From contig CABSMD010000106.1 in NCBI GenBank assembly GCA_902478725.1, forward strand, positions 1 to 8,244: a stretch of 8,244 nt of DNA, in the 5' to 3' direction. Position 1 is the first letter of the stretch. Each line of letters opens with the position of its first letter. Below are positions 1-7,093 of the stretch, in pieces. The position numbers were made by a program, and so were the translations under genes. Below the pieces are notes generated by a model. It did no database searches. It had not been told where the DNA came from and was given only the letters and a program-made list of their open reading frames with translations. This stretch comes from an uncultured Clostridia bacterium. Its GTDB lineage: Bacteria; Bacillota; Clostridia; HGM11514.

Positions 1-1
1 A

Positions 2-208
2 TCCTATTTTAACATCGCACTGCTTGTCAAATGCGGTATTTTGTTTGTATTTGGTATCATTGTTATGCTGGCTCTGCTTCTACTGATTGATCGTAAATAC
101 TTCTCCTCTCTTTTTAAAAAATCCCGGGAGGAAAATAAGCAGGCGGGAAATAGCAAGATGAAGCTACGCAATATCAGTAAGAAGGTAGATAAAATTCTGT
201 CCAAATAG
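2..208 (+). CDS. C-terminal fragment of an unrecognised membrane protein (5' end outside window)
   Basis: An open frame runs in from the left edge and stops at TAG 206-208, giving 68 visible residues. The fragment has one clear hydrophobic stretch (about visible residues 11-29, rich in Leu, Ile, Val and Phe). A strongly basic, Lys/Arg-rich tail of about 40 residues follows and ends KKVDKILSK. By the positive-inside rule this suggests a last transmembrane helix with a cytoplasmic C-terminus. Only 24 bp separate it from the Wzz-EAL gene, so it may be the preceding gene of the same operon. No family motif is visible and I do not assign a function. The frame could in principle be non-coding, but the helix-plus-basic-tail pattern and the close spacing to the next gene argue for a real gene end. 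Confidence 0.65.
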   Translation, partial: SYFNIALLVKCGILFVFGIIVMLALLLLIDRKYFSSLFKKSREENKQAGNSKMKLRNISKKVDKILSK

Positions 209-232
209 AGATGCCGGAAAGGTGTTGTTTAC

Positions 233-2440
233 ATGTCTGTTTCGATTCTTGATTTGATCCAATATGTGCGAAAGCATTTGAAGTTGATTTTTGTTTGTAT
301 CGTGGTCGCCGCTTTGCTAGGGCAGATGGTACTGTCGCAAAAGCAACAGTATGTGGCCTCCACAACGATACAATATTCCTACGCCGAGGCGCAGGAAGGG
401 AAAAACCCGAAGGGGGATAAGCTTGACGTGTATGAAATCATGTCCCCCACCGTGATTGAGAAGGTCATCACATCCTTAAACCTGAATACTAGCGTTGAAC
501 GAATTCGTAGCAGCATCTCGGTTACCCCTTTTATTGACGCTACGACACAAGCCAAGCAAAAAGCGTTGACGGAAAAAGGGGAGGATTTTGAATTTAATCC
601 GACCGAATACACAGTAGCTTTTACCTATGCCGGCTCTTATGGCGCAAGCTATGGAGCAAAGGTGCTCAACAAGCTGCTGGAAGCCTATGACGAATATTTC
701 CGCCAGACCTATACCGGACAGAATAAAATCCCGGATCTGTTTACCAACATAGATTACAGCAAATACGATTATATGGAACTGTGCGACCTGATCGAAAGCC
801 AGACCAATGATATTACTAAGGTGCTTGCATCCCTTTCGGAGGATTCGCCTAATTTTCGTTCCTCCAAAACCGGTCTTACCATGAATGATCTCATGTTTTA
901 TTTTTCCAATCTTTCACAAAATGATTATACAAAGCTATATTCCTATGTTCGGATGGGATGTCTTTCAAAGGATTCTGAAGTTCTGATTAAAAACTATCAA
1001 TATAAGGTGGAACAGCGCAGGCTGGACATGGCTAAAAAAACGGAGGAGGCCCGGGTATCCTACGAGACCATGCTGGATTTCTACCGCGAATATAAGGAGG
1101 GGCAGATTGCTTCTAATAACGACGCTGCGAACGATAACAGAAACAATGACAACGTAAACAACAATATCATCCGAGAAAACGACCTGACCAAAATTCTGAC
1201 CACCTATGATAAGATTATTAACCAATATGTCGACAGCGGTACTGCCGCGGTTCAGGCCGAGAAAGACATCGATTATTACAATATGCTAATTGAGGCCTTC
1301 CAGAACGATTCCGTCAGCGCGCAGACCAAGGAAGCTTATACCAAGCAGGCAGATGCACTGATCGAAAAGATTGTAAGCGAAATGGTTAACTATATCCAAC
1401 TGACCAACGAAACCATTAACGATTACAACGTTTATAAAGGGACACAGTATATCTCCTACCTGTCGTCGGTTGGTACTGACGCTACCCTTTCGCCCAGCGT
1501 CATTACTCTGTTCTCCCTGTTTGCAGGTCTTGCCCTAGGCATCCTGCTGGCCGTATTTATAGAAATCCTGCGCAAGCTAAAGGAACGGGCGTCGCTGGAA
1601 AGCCGGCGTGAAAAGATGGCCATGTTGGAGGAGGGTGTCTCCCCTGTCAATCTGGATAAGCTACCACCGCTGGAGCGCGCCCTGTACGAAGCAGCCATGG
1701 ATAATTTTAAAGAATTTACCCTCTTTTATCTCCCCATGGTAAACGCCGATGGGGAGTGGGTTGGTGCAGAAGCCCTGGTGCGTTGGAATAGCAGTGAATT
1801 CGGTATGGTATCACCCGCCGAATTTATACCAATTGCAGAAAAGCATGGTATCATGGAGATGCTAGGCGGATGGATCCTGCGAGAAGCCTGCAACCAGTGT
1901 AAGCTCTGGAACAAAGAGCTGTCACCCGACCTCCTGGTCAGCATCAACTTTACGATCAATCAGGTCAGTGGCCCACTCTTCATGGACGGTATCTTTCAGG
2001 TCATTAGTGAGAGCAAGGTAGATCCGGCCAATATCATACTTGAGATTTCGCACGGAGGTTCAATCGCCGATGTGGAAACAGTTTCTAAAAAACTGATGGC
2101 AATGAAGGCACTGGACGTCAGCATAGCTATCGACAACTTTGGCTCTGAGGCGTCGTCGGTGGATGCGCTATACAAACTGCCGGTCGATTATGTCAAGGTC
2201 GATCGGGAATACGTGCAGGATATCCAAAACAATTTGAACAATCAGAATTTTATAACAAATGTCATTAACATTGCGAATATGATGGAATATAAGGTTTGCG
2301 CGGAAGGGATCGAAAAGGCGGAGGAAGCCGCTATGCTCAAAGAGCTCGGCGTCCAGTTTTTCCAAGGGTACCATTATTCCCGTCCAATTTCTTCCAATCA
2401 GTTTGAGTCGATCTACAGACTGCGGAGGGAGCTTGTATGA
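233..2440 (+). CDS. Wzz-like chain-length determinant fused to a cytoplasmic EAL domain (candidate c-di-GMP-responsive polysaccharide co-polymerase)
   Basis: This 735-residue protein begins like a Wzz/CapA-type chain-length determinant: a short cytoplasmic N-terminus (MSVSILDLIQYVRKH), a first membrane helix at about 18-36, and an extracytoplasmic domain of about 385 residues with helical, charged stretches (about 247-290 and 340-385) and an Asn-rich patch at 295-311. A second helix lies at about 424-445, followed by a basic stop-transfer segment. Residues about 476-732 form an EAL domain. Visible active-site equivalents are E513 (EAL 513-515), N572, E604, D634, K655, E691, E694 and Q711. The second Asp of the usual DDFG is Asn (N635), and loop 6 reads SEASS instead of TGYSS. 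The second Glu of the usual ELTE is His607. It may therefore bind c-di-GMP with weak or no hydrolysis; that is inference. ATG 233 has AAAGGTG (218-224) 8 nt upstream. The stop overlaps the next start (ATGA). The layout resembles Wzc with EAL replacing the tyrosine kinase. Domain calls are strong; the regulatory role is inferred. Confidence 0.9.
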   Translation: MSVSILDLIQYVRKHLKLIFVCIVVAALLGQMVLSQKQQYVASTTIQYSYAEAQEGKNPKGDKLDVYEIMSPTVIEKVITSLNLNTSVERIRSSISVTPFIDATTQAKQKALTEKGEDFEFNPTEYTVAFTYAGSYGASYGAKVLNKLLEAYDEYFRQTYTGQNKIPDLFTNIDYSKYDYMELCDLIESQTNDITKVLASLSEDSPNFRSSKTGLTMNDLMFYFSNLSQNDYTKLYSYVRMGCLSKDSEVLIKNYQYKVEQRRLDMAKKTEEARVSYETMLDFYREYKEGQIASNNDAANDNRNNDNVNNNIIRENDLTKILTTYDKIINQYVDSGTAAVQAEKDIDYYNMLIEAFQNDSVSAQTKEAYTKQADALIEKIVSEMVNYIQLTNETINDYNVYKGTQYISYLSSVGTDATLSPSVITLFSLFAGLALGILLAVFIEILRKLKERASLESRREKMAMLEEGVSPVNLDKLPPLERALYEAAMDNFKEFTLFYLPMVNADGEWVGAEALVRWNSSEFGMVSPAEFIPIAEKHGIMEMLGGWILREACNQCKLWNKELSPDLLVSINFTINQVSGPLFMDGIFQVISESKVDPANIILEISHGGSIADVETVSKKLMAMKALDVSIAIDNFGSEASSVDALYKLPVDYVKVDREYVQDIQNNLNNQNFITNVINIANMMEYKVCAEGIEKAEEAAMLKELGVQFFQGYHYSRPISSNQFESIYRLRRELV

Positions 2441-3273
2441 AAAAATTTCTGACCGGAATGGGAATCTGCATCCTCGTCCTGCTGCTTTTGGTCGGATATG
2501 TAGCCTACGATGATCACCATATCGGTGTAACAAATTATGAGATTTATTCACCCAAACTGCCCGCTGATTTTGTGAACTATAAGATTGCTGTCATTGCAGA
2601 TTTTCACAATTCGTACTATTATGATAAGGTGGTACAAAGGATCAAAGAGCAGCGGCCCGACCTGATTCTGTTCTGCGGCGATATGATCCTTTTGTCAGAG
2701 AATAATTATGACAACACCACAAAGCTGCTTGACGGCATCAACGGTGTGGCCCCGGCCTATGCCATCACGGGAAACCATGAGGTATTCCACGAAAAATTAT
2801 ATCAACCATTTCTGGACGAATTGGCGGCGCATAAAATTCCATTGCTGAGAAACACCAAGACCGAAATAGTAAAGGGAAACGGGAAGATCAATCTTTACGG
2901 CTTGCAGGATACCATCCTGCAGGACTATGAGCTGTATGGCAGCAAGTATATCACTAACTTTAAAAACAGCGTAAAGCAATTGGATGATAAAAGCTTCAAT
3001 CTCCTTTTGATGCATCGGGCCAACCTCTTCCCTCAGGTTGCGGATTGCGGTTTTGATTTGATCGTATCGGGGCATCTGCATGGTGGGCTAATTCGCTTGC
3101 CTTTTATTGGTGGATTGGTTTCCCCATACAAGGAATGGTTCCCCAAGTATACCAGCGGCATCAACTACATCGGTCAATCCAAGATGATAACCAGCCGCGG
3201 TATGGATTATAACCTGCAGAAGCCGCGTGTATTCAACGGCCCTGAGCTGGTCATGATTACATTGAAAAAGTAA
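2437..3273 (+). CDS. Membrane-anchored calcineurin-like metallophosphoesterase (YkuE/YaeI-like)
   Basis: This 278-residue protein has an N-terminal hydrophobic helix (about 5-24) and no obvious signal-peptidase site. It is probably tethered by the helix with its enzyme domain outside the membrane. The full set of dimetal phosphoesterase motifs is visible: DFH (D55, H57), GD (D82), GNHE (N113, H114, E115), H193 in LLMH, and GHLHGG (H213, H215). The GHxHGG..RLPF.GG pattern near 212-226 is typical of the YkuE/YaeI branch. Members of this superfamily hydrolyse phosphomonoesters, phosphodiesters or pyrophosphate bonds, and the substrate cannot be read from the sequence. It starts inside the Wzz-EAL stop codon (ATGA overlap, SD GGAGG at 2424-2428), so translational coupling is likely. 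In this cluster a lipid-linked sugar or polyprenyl-phosphate substrate is an attractive guess, but only a guess. Confidence 0.88.
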   Translation: MKKFLTGMGICILVLLLLVGYVAYDDHHIGVTNYEIYSPKLPADFVNYKIAVIADFHNSYYYDKVVQRIKEQRPDLILFCGDMILLSENNYDNTTKLLDGINGVAPAYAITGNHEVFHEKLYQPFLDELAAHKIPLLRNTKTEIVKGNGKINLYGLQDTILQDYELYGSKYITNFKNSVKQLDDKSFNLLLMHRANLFPQVADCGFDLIVSGHLHGGLIRLPFIGGLVSPYKEWFPKYTSGINYIGQSKMITSRGMDYNLQKPRVFNGPELVMITLKK

Positions 3274-3274
3274 G

Positions 3275-3281
3275 AAGGTGA
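3275..3281 (+). promoter_or_regulatory. Ribosome-binding site AAGGTGA that selects a TTG start
   Basis: AAGGTGA at 3275-3281 matches the anti-Shine-Dalgarno end of 16S rRNA and sits 5 nt before TTG 3287-3289. The competing in-frame GTG at 3278 lies inside this motif and has no good site of its own, so TTG is the better start. Confidence 0.6.
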
Positions 3282-3286
3282 GAAAT

Positions 3287-4585
3287 TTGACAGATCATAA
3301 TAGCTCGTTTGATGAATTGACTTCCACCTACAAGCGGGGCGATTTTTACAATCTGGTCTCTAATTTCCTATTTCAAAAGCCGCTACAGGGGCTGATTATG
3401 GTTGACATCGATAATTTAAAATATATCAACCGCCTAAAGTCGGAGGAAATTGGCGATATGGTGATTACCAAGGTAGCCCGCAATATTTACCGACAGCTTC
3501 CCAAAAAAGCGATTGTCGGAAGGACGAGTGGTGACGAGTTCACCATCTTTCTCCATGAGCTATCCTCAGAAAAGGAATTGTCGCAGATCGCGGAACAACT
3601 GGTGCTCTCCCAACGTGTTCCAATCCATCATGAGGGGGAGGACCTGTTGCTGACCTTGAGCGCCGGCGGACTTCTGATTACCGACCGGCTGTGTGATAAA
3701 TCTCACCATGACATCATTAACTATGCCGAGATTGCCATGTGCAAGGCCAAAGAATATGGTAAGAACCAGTTTGTGATGTTCGAGGACCATTTTGTTGAAA
3801 TGTTGAATCGAGAACAGAATATCTTATCCTGTATTCAAAAGCAGATCGCCAAACGGGATTTTGATGTTGTCTTTCAGCCGATGTTTAATATCAAGACGGG
3901 AGAACTGGTGAGTTTTGAAATCCTGTGCAGGCTGAAAAGCGAAAGATACGGAAACATACCGCCAGAGGAATTTATCCGCATCGCAGAGAACAGCAACATC
4001 GTGAATTCTGTTGATGAAATCGTACTAAGCAAGGCTTGCGCGACTCTGGAATATATACAGAAAAATGGCTGCCATTCAGTGGGAATTTCAGTCAACGTTT
4101 CCCCTGCCCATATTGCGCGTCCATCCTTTTGCGATGCTATTATCGATATCATTCGCAACTATGATATCGATGCGTCGATGCTTGCTTTGGAACTCACCGA
4201 GAGAACCCTCGCCGAGTCCATGACCAATACCAAGGATATTGTTAATAAATTAAACGCTTATGGTATCAAGCTGTATTTGGATGATTTCGGTATCGGCTAC
4301 TCCAATCTGTCCGCCATCGCAGATCTGCCACTGAACCGACTAAAGATGGATAAAGGACTGGTTGACCGGATCAAGGCAGATCAAGACAATGTTTTGATTA
4401 AAAAAACGATCGAAATTGCAAAGCTGTTTCATCTTGATGTGGTTGCCGAAGGGATTGAAACGCAAAGCCAGTTGGATGAGCTGAAAAAACTGGATTGTGA
4501 AATCGGCCAGGGGTATTTTTTGAGCATGCCCATGCCATTTGAAGAAGTCCTGCCGTTTATACAAAATAATCGTATGAAGGGGTAG
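3287..4585 (+). CDS. Sensorless GGDEF-EAL protein (c-di-GMP synthesis and/or breakdown)
   Basis: The 432-residue protein (TTG start; three residues longer from GTG 3278) goes straight into a GGDEF domain at about 8-165, with no sensory domain or membrane helix. The entry motif DELTSTYKR resembles the DxLTGLxNR that opens GGDEF domains. The first metal/nucleotide segment is DIDNLKYIN (40-48). The signature is SGDEF (81-85), with Ser replacing the first Gly. The inhibitory RxxD site is absent (PKKA at 72-75). An EAL domain follows at about 175-425 and looks catalytically complete: E211 (EIL for EAL), N270, E302 and E305 (ELTE), D332 and D333 in DDFGIGYSNL, K353, E388 and E391 (AEGIE), Q408. The EAL domain is thus probably an active c-di-GMP phosphodiesterase. 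The GGDEF half may be a cyclase or a GTP-sensing regulator. The gene sits 13 bp after the phosphoesterase and 5 bp before the glycosyltransferase, inside the operon, so it may tune c-di-GMP locally for the Wzz-EAL partner. Confidence 0.9.
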   Translation: MTDHNSSFDELTSTYKRGDFYNLVSNFLFQKPLQGLIMVDIDNLKYINRLKSEEIGDMVITKVARNIYRQLPKKAIVGRTSGDEFTIFLHELSSEKELSQIAEQLVLSQRVPIHHEGEDLLLTLSAGGLLITDRLCDKSHHDIINYAEIAMCKAKEYGKNQFVMFEDHFVEMLNREQNILSCIQKQIAKRDFDVVFQPMFNIKTGELVSFEILCRLKSERYGNIPPEEFIRIAENSNIVNSVDEIVLSKACATLEYIQKNGCHSVGISVNVSPAHIARPSFCDAIIDIIRNYDIDASMLALELTERTLAESMTNTKDIVNKLNAYGIKLYLDDFGIGYSNLSAIADLPLNRLKMDKGLVDRIKADQDNVLIKKTIEIAKLFHLDVVAEGIETQSQLDELKKLDCEIGQGYFLSMPMPFEEVLPFIQNNRMKG

Positions 4586-4590
4586 TTTTT

Positions 4591-5580
4591 ATGAAACCTC
4601 AATTGAGTGTTATCATGCCGGTCTACAATGTGGAAAAATATTTACAACAGGCGGTAGAGAGTGTCCTGAATCAGGATTTTCGCGATTTAGAGCTCATCTT
4701 AATCGACGATGGATCGACTGATCAGTCAGGGGTTCTGTGTGACAGTTATAAAACCGATCCCCGCGTGCAGGTGATCCATACGGAAAATACCGGTATCTCC
4801 CATACCAGGAATACTGGTATTCCCCTCACTTCGGGAGAGTATATTTTATTCTTTGACAGTGACGATTACATGTCGGACCATGCCCTGTCTGCCATCCTGC
4901 CACAGGTAATTCAGAATAAGCCCGATATGACATTGTGTGGTATTTCCCTGTTTCAGGACGGAACGACGGATTTCCGGCAGTTGGATTTTCATTATGAAGA
5001 CCCTGTTTTCCAAAATGGCAACAGGCTGGAGATGTTGGCCCACCTAATGAATCATCCATGGGCACCGTGGACCCCGCCAAAGATTCTTTTTAAAAGATCT
5101 TTTTTAAGGGATAACCAGCTTTCATTTAATTCAAATTATCGTCATTCAGAGGACTGCGATTTTTTTATGACCGCATTTTTATGCGCTGATTCCGTTTGGT
5201 ACACCGATGAGGTGATTTTAAACTATCGAACAGGCCGGAAAGGTTCGCTCAATACCAACATTGTGCTGCAGGGCTTTTTAAGCATTGAAGAGGTGTTTTC
5301 CAAATGGACAGGTTATTTTATCGCACGCGAAGGAAAAGCCGCAAGGTTTGTTGCCAGTCGCCTGTCGGACTATTATTACGAGGCTGTTTTGTACATTATC
5401 CCAAAATTTAATCCGGATGAACAGAGGCAGGCGTTGGCCGCCTGCCGGAAGAATCGTTGGGTGCTGTTACATGTATCCGGTTTTAAAAGGAAATGTATGG
5501 GGCTTCTTTTGTTTCTCTTTGGTGCGCGGTTTGGATTGTGGCTGCATAAGGGGCGGAATACGCGAGGCGAAAAAAGATGA
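4591..5580 (+). CDS. Family 2 (GT-A fold) glycosyltransferase
   Basis: This 329-residue protein is a typical inverting GT2 enzyme. It starts SVIMPVYNVEKYL (6-18) and has the nucleotide-sugar binding IDDGSTD (38-44). The metal-binding DSDD lies at 89-92 (a DxD motif) and the probable catalytic acidic pair at E187-D188 in SEDCDFF. It should transfer a sugar from an activated nucleotide donor to a lipid-linked oligosaccharide at the inner face of the membrane. Donor and acceptor cannot be told from sequence. The C-terminus has a short hydrophobic patch (about 303-318, GLLLFLFGARFGLWLH) after basic residues, which could dock it on the membrane. ATG 4591 is preceded by AAGGGG (4577-4582) lying in the end of the previous gene. 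The stop overlaps the flippase start by ATGA at 5577-5580, indicating tight coupling. Confidence 0.93.
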   Translation: MKPQLSVIMPVYNVEKYLQQAVESVLNQDFRDLELILIDDGSTDQSGVLCDSYKTDPRVQVIHTENTGISHTRNTGIPLTSGEYILFFDSDDYMSDHALSAILPQVIQNKPDMTLCGISLFQDGTTDFRQLDFHYEDPVFQNGNRLEMLAHLMNHPWAPWTPPKILFKRSFLRDNQLSFNSNYRHSEDCDFFMTAFLCADSVWYTDEVILNYRTGRKGSLNTNIVLQGFLSIEEVFSKWTGYFIAREGKAARFVASRLSDYYYEAVLYIIPKFNPDEQRQALAACRKNRWVLLHVSGFKRKCMGLLLFLFGARFGLWLHKGRNTRGEKR

Positions 5581-6278
5581 AATCGAAGGAATTGAAAATC
5601 GGTAGCCTGCTTTCCTATGCCGGTGTGTTTGTTAATATCATCATCAGTCTTGTCCTCTCCCCCTTCACGGTACGGATGCTGGGACAGGCCCAATTCGGAC
5701 TTTACCAGTTGATCTGGTCTTTTGTCGGCTATATGGGGGTGTTGGATTTCGGCTTCTCCAACACATTGATCCGCTACATTGCCAAATACCACAGTGAGGG
5801 GAAGCAGGAGGAAGAGCAAAGGTTCCTGGGTATGTCGTTCATCATCTACGGCGCCATATCAGCTCTTATTTTAATTGCAGGAACGGTTTTATACTCTAAT
5901 TTATCCCGTATCTTCCCGGCTTTGTCTCCAAGCGAAATGGCGCTTGCAAAAAAACTGTTTATCATCATGGTTTGCAATTTTATTTTAAACATCTTTCTAA
6001 ACGTATTCCCTGCTGTCATAAATGCCTACGAACGGTTCATTTTTATCCGTTCCACCGCCCTGATTCGTACACTGATTCGTACGGGCGTTGTTGTAGCGGC
6101 CTTGCTGGCGGGTGGGCAGAGTCTGGCGATTGCCTGGATCGATACCGCGTTCTCTCTCTTTTTCTTTGCCCTATATGCCTGGTTTGTCCGGGTTCGGCTG
6201 CATACACGTATCCGCTTCGGGCGGTTAGACTGGGGTATGTACGGGAAGTATTTGGATTTTCCTTTTTTGTTTTTTTAG
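5577..6278 (+). CDS. N-terminal fragment of the frameshifted flippase
   Basis: As read, this frame gives 233 residues. About the first 219 are genuine flippase sequence with roughly six hydrophobic segments; the last residues (MYGKYLDFPFLFF) are out of frame and end at a TAG just after a run of seven T. On its own it would be half of a 12-14 helix transporter and is unlikely to work. It begins at ATG 5577 inside the glycosyltransferase stop, with only a weak GAGG-type ribosome site at about 5564-5567. Confidence 0.7.
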   Translation: MKSKELKIGSLLSYAGVFVNIIISLVLSPFTVRMLGQAQFGLYQLIWSFVGYMGVLDFGFSNTLIRYIAKYHSEGKQEEEQRFLGMSFIIYGAISALILIAGTVLYSNLSRIFPALSPSEMALAKKLFIIMVCNFILNIFLNVFPAVINAYERFIFIRSTALIRTLIRTGVVVAALLAGGQSLAIAWIDTAFSLFFFALYAWFVRVRLHTRIRFGRLDWGMYGKYLDFPFLFF

Positions 6279-7093
6279 TCGTATTGGTCGACCAGATTAA
6301 CTGGAAGGTTGATCAGTTAATCCTGGGAGTCAAACGGACGGTGAGTGAGGTTGCGGTCTATTCGATTGCGATGCAGTTCCCTACTTATTTGATGTCATTT
6401 GGTACTTCTATCTCCGGCGTATTTTTACCCAAGGCAACCCAGATGGAAGCACGTGGAGAGAAAGGTGAGGCGTTTACCGATTTAATGGTCCGTACCGCGC
6501 GGGTAGAATGGACGGTTTTGGGCGCTGTTTTGATTGGCTTCGCTTTGTTTGGGCGGGAATTTATCCTACTCTGGTTGGGGGAAGGTTTTTTGATAGCCTA
6601 TCCAATTGCATTGATGGTCATGGCTGCCCTGGCCATACCGATGTTGCAATCGGTCGGCATTTTGATCCAGCAGGCCAAAAATATGCACCGATTCCGCGCT
6701 GTGGTCTATTTCAGCATTGCTGTTGCCAACGTCTTTCTTTCGGTCTGGCTGGTAGACCGGATCGGGATGATTGGCGCAGCCGTTGGCACGGTATTTTCAT
6801 TCGTGGTTGGCAACGTTCTCTTTATGAATCTGTACTACCATTTTAAAATGGGGATCAACATTCCCCGCTTTTTCATTCAAACCGCCAAGGGACTGTTGCC
6901 GGCCACCTGTATCCTCATTGGATGTGGTTTGCTGATGAACTTGTTTTCCGGAACAACATGGTTCCGTCTGGCTCTTAAGGTCGCTCTTTTTCTGCTGTTA
7001 TATCTCATTATAATCTTCTTTGTCGGACAGAACCGGCAGGAGAAAGAGATGTATCTGGAGTTACTACACTTTGTAAGGAGAAATCCAAAATGA
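6233..7093 (+). CDS. C-terminal fragment of the frameshifted flippase
   Basis: From about 6233 this frame encodes the second half of the flippase: the conserved DQINWKVDQLILG segment (about 6290-6328), then several hydrophobic helices and a basic tail ending FVRRNPK. The open frame extends further upstream, but that part is an out-of-frame shadow of the N-terminal half, rich in Cys, His and Arg and without membrane helices. The upstream TTG at 5972 is therefore not a believable start. No start codon with a good ribosome-binding site is seen near the junction, so separate translation of this half looks unlikely. Confidence 0.6.
   Translation, partial: GYVREVFGFSFFVFLVVLVDQINWKVDQLILGVKRTVSEVAVYSIAMQFPTYLMSFGTSISGVFLPKATQMEARGEKGEAFTDLMVRTARVEWTVLGAVLIGFALFGREFILLWLGEGFLIAYPIALMVMAALAIPMLQSVGILIQQAKNMHRFRAVVYFSIAVANVFLSVWLVDRIGMIGAAVGTVFSFVVGNVLFMNLYYHFKMGINIPRFFIQTAKGLLPATCILIGCGLLMNLFSGTTWFRLALKVALFLLLYLIIIFFVGQNRQEKEMYLELLHFVRRNPK

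Larger units (their letters stand above)
5577..7093 (+). pseudogene. Wzx/PST-family polysaccharide flippase, interrupted by a -1 frameshift
   Basis: Two adjacent reading frames together make one complete flippase of the MOP superfamily. This polytopic membrane protein moves lipid-linked oligosaccharide units across the cytoplasmic membrane. The first frame carries the N-terminal pattern VRMLGQAQFGLYQLIWS..GYMGVLDFGFS and reads correctly to about RFGRLDW (codon 219). It then goes out of frame and stops at TAG 6276-6278. The family-like sequence resumes in the other frame as REVFGFSFFVFL and then VDQINWKVDQLILG, running to TGA 7091-7093. One extra G in the GGGG run at 6232-6235 would rejoin them as DWGYVREVFGFSFF in a protein of about 505 residues, a normal length for this family. 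Possible explanations are a real inactivating mutation, a reversible homopolymer change, or a sequencing error. The rest of the gene shows no decay. Neighbours overlap on both sides by 4 bp. Confidence 0.85.

Noticed and set aside
209..232. Separate promoter or riboswitch in front of Wzz-EAL
   Set aside because: Only 24 bp separate the stop and start and they hold just a ribosome-binding site; any promoter for the operon must lie upstream or inside the preceding gene.
2168..2551. 127-residue reverse-strand open frame, and the other minus-strand frames such as 5376-5819
   Set aside because: All lie opposite strongly supported + strand genes, lack good ribosome-binding sites and family motifs, and are best explained as shadows.
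5285..5605. 106-residue + strand open frame overlapping the end of the glycosyltransferase
   Set aside because: It lies in another frame inside the GT2 gene, has no recognisable family motif, and would overlap both neighbours.
5972..6235. Upstream part of the open frame that carries the flippase C-terminal half (TTG at 5972)
   Set aside because: It overlaps the genuine N-terminal flippase coding frame and its translation is Cys/His/Arg-rich with no membrane helices, so it is a shadow; real coding in this frame begins only at about 6233.
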